Shown: piece after piece, positions 23,301 through 37,524 of the stretch
Numbering within the stretch: the first letter of the stretch is position 1
How the letters are laid out: every line of letters starts with the position of its first letter
Source of the DNA: Campylorhamphus procurvoides
Lineage: Eukaryota; Chordata; Aves; Passeriformes; Dendrocolaptidae
Reading direction: 5' to 3'
DNA length: 64,000 nt
NCBI GenBank assembly: GCA_013396655.1
Contig: WBMV01001245.1
Span: 525,013 to 589,012 of the forward strand
Program-made: the position numbers and the translations under genes
Notes under the pieces: generated by a model
The model's database searches: none
The model's input: only the letters and a program-made list of their open reading frames with translations
What the model was told of the DNA's origin: nothing

Positions 23301-26300
23301 AACTCTATGGATACTCTGTTCTCCATACCACTGAAACCCTGATAGCTATGCTAAAGAAACAAATCTGAGTGATGTTCTGGCTTCTTTCATGGGATTATCC
23401 CAATATTATTTTCATTCAACATACTCATCAAAATCACAATCAAAACTGTGTTGTGATCATCCAGACCTCTGTAGCATCTGCAATTAAAATACTGTGGGAC
23501 AGTCACAGAGCTTGAAATTCTCTGGAAACACAGATCACTCGGGATATTGGTGAGGCCAAGCTCTGGTTATGCATAATGAGAGGAGATTTCTCTTTAATCC
23601 TTTCCAAACTGACTCCCAGATACCAAATGGGACTGGATATGTGCGAGTACATATTTGAGTAGGAAATCAATATGACCCAACCAATGAAGACAACACCATT
23701 TTGATCATGTTTCCTCAATCAGATTCAGTTGCAGTAATGAAGTGGCAAGTGTTTCTATTAGCTCAAGGCCAGGTTCAGGCCACTTCTGTATGGAAAATCT
23801 CCTATTTCAAGTAGAACACACTTGCTCTAAGTGCTGCTTGGTGCACTTTTCAGTATGCCTCTTCAAAGAACTGAAATATCTTTCCTGATCCCTTTTCCAA
23901 GGGATGCAACTGATGTCATCAGTTAATGAAAAATAATCCCCTCTCAAACCAGGAAAACACCAGTGTGCCTATTAGACTTAAAGTAGTGACATTATGTTAT
24001 GTGCCTAATGAGCTGGAAAGACATTCATTTTTCACTCCACTATGCAATGCTAACATCAAACAGCCATGCAGACCCATAATTTTATGTAGACATTTATCAA
24101 AATTAATCTAAAACAGAGATCAAACATTATTTATTTCAGCCTTATTAGATACTGTCTTTTTTCTTATTTGTATTGTTCTTAAGCTTCTAGACAAAATAAT
24201 ATAACTTCTGAGATAATGGGCAAATGAGTAAGTGGTGAGTGGATTTGAAGACACCTGAAGAAAAGGAAAACACTGTAACTCAGACATTACTTAATGAAAC
24301 TGAAAGCCACGTAATCCACTTGAACCAAAGCTTACAACACAGATGGGTTTTTAAGAAAGAAAAAAGGAAGAGAAAATGTGAAACACTGTTCTGACACCTT
24401 TGTTGAAGTGCAAAAGAGTCGTCACATCAGGGAATAAACAGACTGATTCAGAGGCTTGTCGTGTCACTCAGGGTATGCTGATGAAAACCCCTGAAGCTGG
24501 AAGAAGTTTTCCAGTTGTGATGCTCATCAGCTATTGCTCAAGCTGGGGATTAGTTAACAGTGTGCCAAAATACTCTTTTCCATCTCATCAAATATTCACC
24601 TTCCTGAAGTTCACTTGTCCCCACCATCTGTGCTTATGTAAGCAGAAAATATTTGCTCAGCTACCCCATTGTGAGGGTTTCCACTGGCTATTTCTATTTC
24701 CTAATTTAGATAAACAGACTTGTTTTCCTTACTGTCACACATTCAACGGCACAAATTCCATGTGGATCATGCCAACATTAAGAACTATAACTGTCTGACT
24801 TCTCTGTCCATTTGCCTAAAAACAGTACTTTCTATACTAACACAGTATTAATAGGTTAATTTCAGTGGCATTTGACACAATGTGTGACAGCAATTTGGGG
24901 GTGGAATCTGGTATCCTAGTTGCATGCAACATCAGGTTGGTTTACTGCTGTAGATACCTGGGAGTCGTTTCAGAAAACTAATCACAACTTTAGACCATTT
25001 TGACTTCTTTAGCGGAGTTGGCATTGCAGTAAGTAAGCAATGATTATGCCCATGTTCAGAAAGCTTTACATCTTTGTCAAATCATAATCATTGCACGGAC
25101 TTGCATGGTTTGGACTCAGGAACTTTGAAGCCAAATTTTTTATTTTAAAAAGTCTATACACACTATAGACATGGGAACACTCCTGTCCCATCACTTGCCA
25201 AGTCTTGGACCTGGAACTACTACTGCAGTGATACTAAAGTATCTGGACCCACACAAGTGTCCCAGAGTCATAACTGGACTTGTCATGGAGCTAATAAAAT
25301 GCCAGAGGAACTTAAAAATAAGAATTCATGTTTCACCCATAATAAAGTGCCCAAAAGTGGCATAGTCCCTCATCAGCAGTCTAAGTTCACTCCATGGTCA
25401 CACCAAAGATTGCTTTTTTTTAGTCCAAAGAAGGCCTCTCTGTATTCACTTACACTCTGCTTATACTGCAGATCTTCCCAACACACTCAGTTTTGCAGGG
25501 CATTTCATGTCTTAAGCTGCTTGTTTCATGTCATGCCAGATCAGATGAACAACTGAAACTGCCCAGGCAGATAGCGGTTTGTGCAAGACTTCAAGCTGGA
25601 ACAGAGACCTTAAGGCTGGGATTCATCTCACTGATTTGAGATGTCTGCAACATAGATTATAACTTCTGAGATAGCTGTCCTCAGCTCCCAGGTGGGGTGA
25701 TTCAGCTGACCTATTTCTAGACATCTGCTTTAGGGTAAGATGAGTTAAGCTCCAGAAGCGGTATCTGTCGCTCAACCAAATAAAAAAGGAAGCGCATGGT
25801 GACTAACCCAGTGGGGGATGTTGGCAATATCAAATGTTTTCTCTGCCTTCTGAACTCAGCCTTTCCACTCCCATTTAATAAAACACATTATGACTGGAAC
25901 TGCAACAGTATTTCTTTTCCCCTTCCTTCCAGAACAGAACACATTTACATTCAGTTACGCCTGCACAGAGCATAGTCAGCTCTCCCAGACTAAACTATAT
26001 CTCCAGAAAAGCAGATTGGCTCTTCTATTTGTTGGCAGTATTCAGAAATGTTTTTATCGAGTTGCATTTTCCACCCCTACCATAGGTTCATTGCTTTTGC
26101 TCATTTTCATCTCCTTTTCCAATTAAGAGGTTCACATAGCGACAGGTAAAGAAAATATGAGTGCCATCTTCGTGCTGTCATCAGTAAGGTAAACTACTTA
26201 GCTACACTGACTTTGAGGAAGACTATCTTTGGTCTTAAAAAAACCATCTGTCATATTTGCATTCCATGTTTTAACCACTGGGTCCTCCATTGACAGAATA

Positions 26301-26462
26301 ACAGCTCAGCATAACTGATTTACAGTATTCCACTGTTTGGCTGCATATCTAGCTAAAAGATACAAGGGGAATTTCATTAATATGCTGTTACTTCTCTCAT
26401 TAAAATTTCTCTGTGATGTTAAAGATGATGAAATATTTTGATTGAAAAAATATGTGAATTTT
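17326..26462. other. Long unique AT-rich stretch, no gene or repeat recognised
   Basis: More than 9 kb were read on both strands without a supportable gene, known interspersed repeat or RNA. Only trivial low-complexity tracts stand out: TTA-type triplets near 19152-19170, thirteen T at 22056-22068, and a TTTAA-like run near 22438-22456. The longest frame (plus, 24400-24798, 132 codons) has no recognised domain and looks accidental. Confidence 0.6.
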
Positions 26463-26590
26463 TTTAGACAAGGCCCCAAGAAATCTGGTTTAGTGAAAGG
26501 TGTCACCACCCATGGCAGGAGGGATGGAACTAGATGACCTGTAAGTTCCCCTCCAACCCCTTAACATTCTATGATTCTGTGACACTGTGA
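26463..26590 (+). mobile_element. CR1 3'-end fragment, plus strand
   Basis: The order is GGTTTAGTGAAAGGTGTC, CCATGGCAGGAGGGATGGAA, CTAGATGACC, CCCCTCCAACCCC and then ATTCTATGATTCTGTGACAC. This is a CR1 end of the subfamily that carries CCCATGGCAGG. The tail words are still clear. It is a short, 5'-truncated copy with no coding content. Confidence 0.9.
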
Positions 26591-29500
26591 CAAAATAAAA
26601 ATAGACAGGACAGCCTAACAACGATGCTAATTCAATCCTAGCTCTTCTTGCAGTAATTCCCTTCTCTGGAACTTGCCAGGGAGTACCAACTATACATTAT
26701 TCATCTCAGCTATGGATGCTATGAAAAATATGTGTACAGAGACTAAGAAGAGAGCAGGCTGTTCTGCTCTAGGAACATACTGGACATTAAGTTCAGTTTC
26801 TTGTAACTGGAGACGATCATGACATGTAATACTCTTGTATACTGAAATATGTTTGTTAGACACTTTCAAGAGTGAAAGGAAAGCAAAGGTGAAAGCCCCA
26901 ATAATCTCTGAATTTCAGAAACCGTCTTCATCTGCACTGATCACATCATTAGAAAGAAAACAAGTAACTCATCCTTTTCATAGGTCTATTGCTCAAAATA
27001 CTTATTTTAGTACATATACTACCCAGCTGTCACACTGTGTCCTAATCTTGACATGATTTAATCTATTCTTACAGATACCGGTATAAACAGACACACAAAA
27101 GATCATGCCAAATCCTTCCAAATCCAAGCACAAAACGACTGGATCATTCTCTTGTGTTGGCAACATGAAATCTACTGCAGGGCATCATTTTTAATGATGG
27201 TAATTAATCACATGAAGGGAACTATCCTTCAGCTTCAATGACCATTACACTGTCTGGTTTTCTTTATTTCAGAGAAGCACTTAACATCAGGTGAAGGCCA
27301 ACAGCTCATAAACCTAGAAAGAAATTTTTCCTTCATGCAGAAATAACAATTTGTGATTTGGGTTTTTTTTCAGCAACAGTTTCAATAACTGTTTCTAAAC
27401 AATTTGATTTATTCTAGAACTGTTTTCCAAGAGTTTATAAGCAAAATTCATTGACAAAGTTGTTCCTGTTTTTTTAAACATGATGTAAAATGGTAGATAA
27501 GGAAAAGGGAACAGATATATCAGTGACATTATTGAACTTCCCATGAATATTAAGGGATTTAATTCCAATATGAAAGTTATTTATACTGTTAAACATTAAA
27601 ACATAAACCATCTAAGCCACAGGTAGAGAGACATTGAGGGCATGATCCTTATTACTAATACTCATTCAAAAGTTACTCCAGATCTTACTCAAGATTATAT
27701 TTTTCATACAAGTGAAAGGTGGACAAAGACCGAAAAAAGACGGACATCACTTTTGGAGTTGAAAAAATAATCCTCATCCCACTACAATGAAACAAGATTT
27801 GGAGATTTGGTAAGCAATTACAAGAATGCAAGTATAGCACTGTGGTAGTTGCATTTTAGAGCTCCGTTGTACTGTCTGAGTAAAAATCTGGGAATAGCTG
27901 TATTTCTCACAATGCTACATAGCCATCTCATCTGTTTCTATGGGAAGTCTTTCCATTTTTACACCTATTAGCTAAGAATGTGACAGCACAGTTCTTTGTC
28001 TTTGTGATACTCCCCTGAAATGTACCTGATGAATGTGCCAGGAAAAGGATGCCTAAATATTATCTTGTGAACACATTCATGTTCCAGACTTCCAATCCTA
28101 AGAGTCCTGAAACCATCTACAGTAATTTGGAAAAGACTTGTTACAAGAAAAATCTGTACTATACTTCCATGCTTGGACAAGGGAGAAAAGTCACCACAAC
28201 ACAAGAATTACAAGGTAAGAAGGAAGTTTTATAATTGATTCTAACTTGTGGTTTAGATCTTAGATAATATGTTATTTTCAGTTCAACAGCTAATTTTGTA
28301 GTGAAAGAGATGCTAGAACATGCCAGAATACTAATCCTTCTGACTGAAAGCACATACCCTATTCTGGGTCCCTCTGATACAAAATTAATCCTAGTTATAC
28401 GAGTTATGAGTCATCAATTAGACTGGTTTTGGTCCAGACCTTTAGTTGGGTAATAGACTCCAAAAACCTGAGATCTTTTATAACATGTACATGAGGATGG
28501 ACTATTTCTCATTAAATCTACTTATTTAGTTTGAAGATTTAATTCCAGTCACACTGTGAAGAAAAACGGTGTATATATATACATAAGGAAAATTCAATCT
28601 CAGTTTCATTTAATATCAAGTTTTTTTTCTTTTCTTTTTTAAATTTCATTTTTAGCTTAATTCACAATTCTGATCCAGGACTTCAGAGGACCTAATAGGG
28701 TACCACCTCCTACACCTACATTCCAAGCCCCTACACCTACGTTTACCCTTGGTTCATTTCTGGGAGTGGGAAAAAGCATTCAATAAAGGTGACCAATGAA
28801 AAGAGAAGACAAGAAATAACATGAAAGAAGGAAGAAAACACAAAGGAAAAAACTAAGATCAAGAGAAAGGATCTGATAATTGTGCAACAAAAATCATGGG
28901 TCTGAGAAAGAAAAGAGGGATTGGTTAATCATTACCAGCACAGTTTGAAGTAAAACAAACTTTGTGGATACCAATATTTCAGGCACAACCCAGCTTCTCA
29001 TCTGTGCCACTCCTCATTCCTAGTGCAATCTCATCAAATATTATTCCAGATAAAGAGCAACTTGGGACTCAAGCATGAGAACATGATGATAACTCAAACA
29101 GTGGTAAACAGAGACTCATCTATTTTGCCAATATGACACACTTCAGTAATATCTGACTGAACTCACAGGCATCATATATTTTATTTCCAGGTGGTAAACT
29201 AAGACAGATAAAAAGGCTGATGAGGCTTGATAAATTTTACCAAATGTTTTTCAATTTCCCTATGGTCTTGTACGCCCATCATTCTTCATAGTGAGGTTAG
29301 TAGAGTCCAGTTCTCAAAGCCACAGCTACTGTAGGAGGTTACTAGAAGTCACATTTCATATCTACGTTGAACCATCAGACCCAAAGAACTGATGGTGTAT
29401 TTCCAAACTGAAACAGCTGCATTGTCACTCTCATTGTCATAGCTGAAAACAGTTGTACTGGATCAAATCAGACAATCCCCAGAAGTGGATTTCTAGAGAA

Positions 29501-32500
29501 TACATAATAAAAAAGCAAACACATGGTGATCCTTTCCTTGAACACCTTCTCAGGGTACAGACTTGAACATTTCCCTTTAGAGCCCCTGACAACCTGACAG
29601 TTTCATATTTGAACACTCTGTTAAGGGCACTGATGGCTGGAAAAGCATGTGTCAGCTTCAGATTAACCAAATTTGTTTATTCACAATTTTTACCTTGTTA
29701 TTTTTAGAGCCCAGATAAACCTCCTGTCTTTCTAAGCATCCCCCTATCAGTTAAGGGACTGATTTACCTATATACGAGACCAACTTTGTACATATGAGAA
29801 AGAACACTTAATGGAAGAGAGGCAACATGAATTATTACTTATTCCTTACATGTGTTGTCAAATAAAGATTATATTCTATTTGATTTCCTGTACATTCTTA
29901 TTGTCATAGTATTCAACAATCAATTCAATCTTGCACATAAATTTAGTTGATACCATGTCCTTCCATTTATTCTGCTAGCAGTGGCCCTGTTGAATGCAAC
30001 AAAACTAATATTATGTAAAAATATCATCAGATTTTGGCACAACAGTCACATAAAACCAGGATGAAAGTAAACTACTTTTCTAGTGGGAAAAACAATGGGA
30101 CTGTCACACTTAATTCTATTCTCCTTACTATTAACTAATAGTATTTTGAACCTCATAAAGAATTTTATCTAATAACACACAGACCTTGATTAGCACAGGT
30201 GACAATAAGGTCTGCTTTTGACCTGTCCTTGTTCCGTCCTCTGTGAGTCCAATTCACCCAGTATGTATTCCGAAATTGCACTGACTTTCAGTGATGTTTG
30301 CTGGTGTCTAACAGAACAGGGCACCTGTGTAAGAATGGAAATCCACACTCACTGCTTAAGAATTAGCCAAATCTCTGCTTAAGACCAATGAAGCACTAGG
30401 GAAAAAATGGTTACCTCTTAGGTGCATATTCTTAAAGAAGACCTTTGAGAAGTTCAGAAAACAGGACAGGACGCAATCATAACTGGACAATGAAGAAAAA
30501 TAATGGCAGTCTATTCTCCTTCTGCCCATGTGATCCAAAAATATTCCAAAAAGGTTAGTGCTAGAGCAGAGAAGGAAAAGAAACTCTACATTCACTTCAT
30601 CTGCTCTAATGATTCCTTTACAGGGAAGCTAGCAGTCATGATGATTAAAATACTTGCTCCAAGCGTCCCAGAATCCCTATTTAGTCAAAAACTGTCCTTG
30701 ATCTCTCCACTCTCAAGATAATAGTCTCTACACAAGGCCACACTACACCAGTTTAGTCCATCAGGGCAGTTTTGAATCTGATTCAATATAAATGTAAGAC
30801 AACAGGAGTCTTTTTCTTGTCACAAGTGCCCTCCAGATGCTTAGCACTATGGTGACAGAATTTCACAGATCCCAGTGGCAGAAGAAAGGTATTACACAAT
30901 GAGATAAAGGCAAATATTCCCTTAATTGGAGATAAGTTTGAGCAGTCTCATTAACTCATCAATATGAAAATTCTGTTTAGTATCTTTATAGTGCAGAGGT
31001 TTTCCCATTTTAATAAGCAAAATGAAAGGAAAAGACTGCACTGATCCAGTCTCTGGGCACAGATTACTGGACAAATCAAGTTTGTTTCAGACTGTTTGAA
31101 AGATAAAAGCTTATTTGCGGCCACCAAGCCGAGGTTAGATCAAAACCACCTTTGACAACAATATCCACACACTCTGCGAATGCTTCTGAGGGTTGTGAGT
31201 GAACTGTTCTTCAAAACCAAACATCGTTGCTATTATCTGACTACTTTTAGCAGTTCCTATTTTCTTCTTTAGTCAACTATAAACCATTATGCTCTCAATC
31301 TGTGTTTGACACATTGCCTCTGGCTGCGCAGTAGGACTGGCAGCTTGTCATTAATGGACATGTTATTTAGGAAATCAGTGGATACTCTTAAGATGAAAGA
31401 AAAAATATACCTCATTCTCATAATGTTTTCATAGACAAACGCCTTTGAGGCTTGGAACCTAGCTAATTTTCTTTTGTAAAACAGAGGAGTGATTCTGTAT
31501 ATATACCTGGAAAAATGCAAAGAAGTTGGAACCAGAAAGTGCTGGAGGGCTTTGGAAGGAAGGAGGCTACACCAACGATTTGTGCGCCCGAGCAGGTCTC
31601 CCCACAATGCCTACATGCTCCCACTCCATGCAGGGAGAAGCTGCGGGAGGACTATAAGACAGAGTACTTGTGTTAAGGCAGGTTTGGACTCTGATGTCAC
31701 TGGAGAATTAACAGCTGTATGATTTCTTTGGCTGTCCTTTGCAGCACTATAAAAGTTAGCATTAATATCTTAGCAAAGGCAAAATAGACCAGTACAGATC
31801 AAAGCTGTGCCAGATGATCTCCATCTACTGTACACAGATTGCATTGTATTTATTCCATTACTTGTAATGAATTTACTCTGCATTTTAATTGAAGAAAAGG
31901 AAATCAGGACCTACATTTAATGTAAATTTTACAGGAAAAGAAGTCTGTTTCGTTTTCTAAAATATTCTTCTATTATTTTTTTCTTATTTTTTTGGTGTTC
32001 ATCAGCTGAGAAAAAAAAAGCAGAGCTAGTGGAAACTATGAGAATATAATAATTAGTAAATGTTCACTGGTGTTCATTTGGAACATACTAAACAAAGTAA
32101 TTTTTTTCTGTACTTCAGAATTGTGCATATTCATCACTGAAATAACTACTCTGTTCATACAGGCAAAATAGCTGCACAGAAAAACACTTTCATGGTAACA
32201 CCACTTTTCCTTGTAAAACTGTATTTTTGTGCAGTATAGAAAAGTGATGCCAGTATACTATTATAGCACACATATCAAGAACTAAGATGAGTACTAGGAC
32301 TGAAGTTTAAATAGTAAATGTGGTTGCAGGTGACCTGATGTAATTCAATCCTTTACAGGCAATGCTGTTTCTCTTTGTTCCCTTCCCATCTCAGAAATAA
32401 ATGTGTTTTATTCAATCCAAGCCAAGGGGTCTGCTACCTTGAGATTGATGCTAGTGTCACTTTCTGGCCTCTGGAATAGTTCTATATCAAGTAGCAATTT

Positions 32501-35500
32501 AATTTGTGTTAATTCTTAAAAGCTAAAGAAAGATGTGATACAAACAGCGTGATAGACTGCTGCCACCAAAGACAATTCCTGTTTTCTAACTTATGATGGC
32601 ATTAGTATGGAATATACACATTATGTAAATACAGTAACAGGGCTGTTTAAACTTTCTTGGGTTCGGGAATGATTAAAAATAACACAATAGGAGCTTTTCT
32701 TGGAGTAAAAGGAAAATTTCTTGCACAGTGAACTGATTTCCAGGGAGATGCACTGCAATCATAGTCACAAGGTTACAGCAGAACTGGTCTAGTACTTCTT
32801 TCTAACTGTATGTAAATAATTGTGGCTGGCTGAGCTGTTTGGAGTACTGGTAGCAAATGGACATCTGATTCATGATGTCAAATCCATGCAGACGTGTAAT
32901 TTAAAGGATTTTAAATGGCATTTGTAGAGGCCTGATGGTGGAAATAAGCTATAATGGAGCCCTGTTTAAGCTCCAGAATTAGAAAATACTAAGGTTTCTG
33001 ACCTGACTGGAAGGCTTTCATTAGGAGACTAGGCTCTTTCTTTCCATGATAAAAAACTGTTGGTGTACACTGAAGGCACTATCTCTTTTGTGACTATATG
33101 AAAAAGTTAAGCAATTCAGCATGCTTACAGGGCAGCAGTCCAGAGGTGCCCACTAGGAAATAGTGGATGGCATTTATCACTGACTCAGGACTGCACCTCC
33201 ATGCACTTGGTATTCAGTGTGCTGAGTTGCCAGGAGGAAGAGAACAATTCTTCTGCAGAGTAGAGAGTAGACTCCTCCTTGAGGTTAGAGATCTTTGCTA
33301 TTCCAATAAGTTTGGATCCAGTGCTCCCACATCAACACCATTTTTGTAATTCCAGGCTATAGATTCTATATCCACATGTCATAAACCAACAGAAAGTCTA
33401 TGAAGAGAACACAGAGGAAAATATCCCAGAAAAAGGTCTTATCAGCATTAAAAAATATTAAAAAAATAAAGTCAGTATATGTCCTCTTGTATTTTAAACA
33501 TGAAGAAAAATAATCTATGAAGTATGTAATAATCCCTTTATTATTTCAATTAACATTCTTGGTATTAAGCTAAAGAATATGTTGAAACCTGTAGGTACTC
33601 TGGTTGTAAGATGAGCTCTACAACCACTGACCCAGGATAATAATAAAATATAAAGATACCTTAACTAGATGTTCTGTTTGAAATAGTACATTGCCTGAGG
33701 ATATTTCATTAACATAATTATGTCTGGCTGTAACCAAAAGAAGTCAGACTACATGGAGGTGAAAACACTACCCTGCCAACCTGAAGAAAAGTGAGCTCAT
33801 GCTGAAAATACAGAACATCTGATATTTATGTTTGTATACAATATAATGAGCTCTGGAGCCAGATGGTCTGATTTTGCTCATGGTACTGGGCTTCTGGGGG
33901 ATATGCATATACATTTACTAAAAGCAAGAAAAAAAAGTATCTACACCAAAAAAGTCTTCAGCAACTTATTTTCTACTAAGTAGAAGTCAAACTAGGAGAT
34001 AAAGAAGACTCAAAAGGAAAAATTTTCTGTGTGACGAATTTCAGCCTTTTGAAACTTGGCTAAATAAAATCTCTGTTACAAGCAGATTCTCATGAATTAT
34101 AAGCATTTGCAGACACAAAAGTGATCAATTAAGGCTGTGGCTTTAAAGATGAGGAGATGAGGAAAGAAAAAGTTCAATTCAAAAAGGTGACAAATTTTTG
34201 CCCTCCAGTCAGTCTATCCCAGTCTTTTTCAGCTGTTTATATACTATAACTTTGTATGTGCTCTCTGAGTGATATGTAACAGCAACTATCAAAACTCAAC
34301 TGCCCAAGAAAAAATTACCTCAGAAGAGGAGCCAAACTGCCAGGGAAAAAGAGGAAGAAAAATAGTTTTGAAAAATCATAATGTTAGATATTTAATGCTT
34401 TTCCAGTCTAAGCATATACAAACGCTATACGGAACTGTATTTCCAAAATCCTCTAAGATGGGATTTATTTTAATGATGTTCTATTCACATCAATAAAAAT
34501 TTATTGTAATCCAAGGTGTGAATTGTTTAAAATAGCAAACTTGGACTTGTTCTTTGGACTGTTAAACATTCATGAAAAGTCAGAAAAGGGATTTTGTTCT
34601 CAGATTAAGAAACTGAGAACAAGTCTAAACCTCCTAAGAAAACAATGTACTGTGTTTTCCATATTAATTAGAAATTTGTGCCTTGAACTGCCAGTTCAGT
34701 TTCTGAATTGCTGTTTCCCACAAGGGTAGGGCAACTTTGATCATAAAGAAATTGTAAACCTGTGGAAATTCACATGATTTGGTATTCAGGTTATTTGGTA
34801 TCAACTGCTTACCTTTTTATTTCATAACAGGTTTCTTTGTTATGGTAATGTTAAATACTTTTGCCATTATTGTCTTGTGACTTTTGGTGGTTGACAGAAG
34901 AGAATATACAACATTGCTGTAATACACTGTGGTCATGTCAATATTTCAAGGATGCATTTTTCTCCAGAGGATGAGATCCAAGACCATTTCTAGTCACAGT
35001 AAATTGAAGAAGCGTAAGATTGAAGCTGACCATCTCAGACAGAATGTATACAAGATCATAATCCTACCTTTGTAAAACTTCTCGTCTTTGTATGAAGCAT
35101 ATTGAAGGTACACAGCAGAAGTCACAGTTTTGTGCATTTCCATGTGAAGGCTGATTTCAGAAAAGATGGGAGATGTGGTGCTGCACAGTACTTTACTTGT
35201 GCAATTGGTCTGACTTCGTGGTTTGTTTAGACAATGTTCAATACTCCAAACATACTATCCACTCTTTCATCTTATTCCAGGTTTTACCCCAGCAGTGTGT
35301 GTCTCATTGACTTCAAGAAGAAGCAGAAAGTATATTTCTACTCCTTCTACTGGTTCTGCAGAAGGAGAGGACTCATTGTGAAGATCTTCATTAATTCATC
35401 TTTCAGTGAGACTTTCAGAGAAGTATGATCTTAAGGTTTTACCTTGAGAGGTAGCTAGCAATTACTTTCTTTTTTTTTAATATAAGGGAAACAAAACTTT

Positions 35501-37177
35501 CCAGAGGTATTTTCTTCTACTGTGTTAGAACATCCAGAGATCATGGTATGTGATAATATGACATTAGTACAAACTGAATGATGATTAAGAATTATTATAA
35601 AAATGGCCCATATTTTGGCTAAAAGCATAAAATTTTGCTTTTGTCTCTACTGAAACTGAATTTTTATTATTCCTAAAATAGTTTGGCTTTCTGTTTGTTT
35701 TTTTAAAAAAAGGTTAATTTTAGAGTTAAACAACTCCATTATAGAGAACGTATAGTCAAGGAATTCCTAGTTATTTTAGAGTCAGCAGACAAATTCCAAT
35801 TCCTTTGGTGTTTAAACAACCAATTTTGAGACCAGAATAATTACCTCTTTCACTCCCGGCTAGATGAGAAGAGTGGGAAAAGTTTCTAATTCAAAAGATG
35901 TTAAGATGTCAAGGAAAATGAAATTACTGACTTTGATACAGGGTAATTGTTGTAAGTCTACAATTTTCAAAGATTTTTGTATGGATAAGCCACATATACA
36001 GTATTTCAGGCTTGACCTAACTGTGTGATCATGTAGTCCATGGTCCCAAAATTCAGCTTTAGTACTGCCCTTAAACATGTGGACGATAAGAAAAAGGGTT
36101 TACCTCAGAGATCTGTTAGTGCTTTGCTGCATTGTTTTGTCATAAACAGCATTCACCAACTTACCCCTCACTTTCAGTTCTACTGTTCCTCTGTTTATTT
36201 GAAGAGTTATTATTAAATAAAAATATTTCCAAAGGGAAGAGTTGGAAATCATAATTATAAAGAATTGAACACTTGTCTTCAGAGTAAAGTTTCCAAAATA
36301 CAGAATAAAAGTAGATGGAGTTTAGGGCCTCATATATTAAGGCAAGAAGGAAGTACATTAATGTCTGTTGTTCAATTAATAAATGTGTGTTTTATTTGTT
36401 TGCACTAAAACTGAAAAGGCATGGCATTCAAGACCATCACAGAGCAGTTAAAATTGCACTGTCATTTTCTGGTGTTAGCAAAATTATCAGTGTCCTTTTT
36501 ATGATTTCATTAAAGAGTCATACCACTTAATCAACTGAGTTTTTTATTAATTTCTCACAGTAAGAGAACAGTAAATTTTCATCTAAAATAATAAAAAAGA
36601 TTTACAGTAAAACTACAGAAATATGAGTTTGAATTTTCTGGTCAACTGGCTAAGTCAGCACTTAACAGCTGTAAAAGATTAAAAAAAGTACTAAAGACTA
36701 TTTACAGTTAATTGAATATGAAACTTTTGTTCCTATGGTTGCTGAAAAGTGAGTGATTGGGTCTAAATATAGGACGAGGCCCCAAGAAGACTCACAAGAG
36801 CTTCTAACACAGCAGAAATGTTGAGTAAATGTTAAGAAAACATGAACCACGTTTAATAAATAAATTTGGCTTACGCTGAGAGCTATTTCAGACTCCTAAC
36901 ACTATTCCTGATGTAGAAAAATAGTATTTATGGCTACAGACAGATGCATCTTTCAGTCTGAAAATCTTTTTAATATTACGGTGTCCCTGAGCTAGGCTAA
37001 GATGTCAATACACTAGAAAGAATTCACAGTGACAGAAGGAAGCTAGATGGAAAGAGAGAAAGAAGAAATGAAGCCTATATAGACGGCTGGCAATTTTTCA
37101 TTTTTCCTAGGTAGGAAAAGTGAACAATCATCTCAACGTACAGTTGATATAGAAACTGTCTAGCTTACCTCTCATGT
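26591..37177. other. Long unique AT-rich stretch, no gene or repeat recognised
   Basis: No gene, RNA or interspersed repeat could be supported over about 10.6 kb. Small local features include a short AT-dinucleotide run near 28571-28583, two copies of CCTACACCTAC 21 bases apart at 28709-28740, and a small cluster of CpG near 31573-31590 in otherwise CpG-poor DNA. The open frames are all short. Confidence 0.6.
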
Positions 37178-37253
37178 GTTGTTTTTTCATGGTTTTGTTT
37201 GTTTCTTTTTGTTTTTGTTTGGTTGGTTCAATTTGGGTTGGGGTTTTTTTTAA
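37178..37253. repeat. Low-complexity (GTTT)n-like tract
   Basis: The stretch is almost only G and T, with repeated GTTT/TTTG words (for example GGTTTTGTTTGTTTC) ending in a run of eight T. It is an imperfect tetranucleotide repeat. Its complement-like partner lies about 190 bases downstream. Confidence 0.85.
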
Positions 37254-37439
37254 AAGCCTACAAGGCTCATTCTGACTCCTGATCTGGAGTAAAGAGGATG
37301 CGGATATTGGCAAAATTCTAAAAGATTTTTGAGCAGATGATTAGATAATTTCAGTTGCTGTTTCTAAGGATAGATTTCAAATTTGCAGAAGTTTAGGAAA
37401 ATTCTTAAATGTATGATTCACTGGTGCCTTCAAGTTAAA

Positions 37440-37524
37440 CCAAAAACAAACAAACAAACAAACAAAACCCTAAATAAACAAAAACACAAACAAAAACAAA
37501 CTAACAGAAACAAACAAAAAACCC
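37440..37524. repeat. Low-complexity (CAAA)n microsatellite
   Basis: An uninterrupted CAAA array at about 37446-37465 is followed by interrupted ACAAA/CAAAAA words to about 37524. With the GTTT tract at 37178-37253 it forms a loose inverted pair that could fold back in single-stranded nucleic acid. Confidence 0.9.

Noticed and set aside
24400..24798. Plus-strand frame of 132 codons
   Set aside because: No domain, no codon bias evident, and no exon signals around it. Accepted as chance.
31741..31751. TATA-like word (ACTATAAAAGT) downstream of a small CpG cluster at 31573-31590, considered as a promoter
   Set aside because: The order is wrong for a single promoter, no CpG island is present and no first exon can be seen. 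A TATA word is common in AT-rich DNA.
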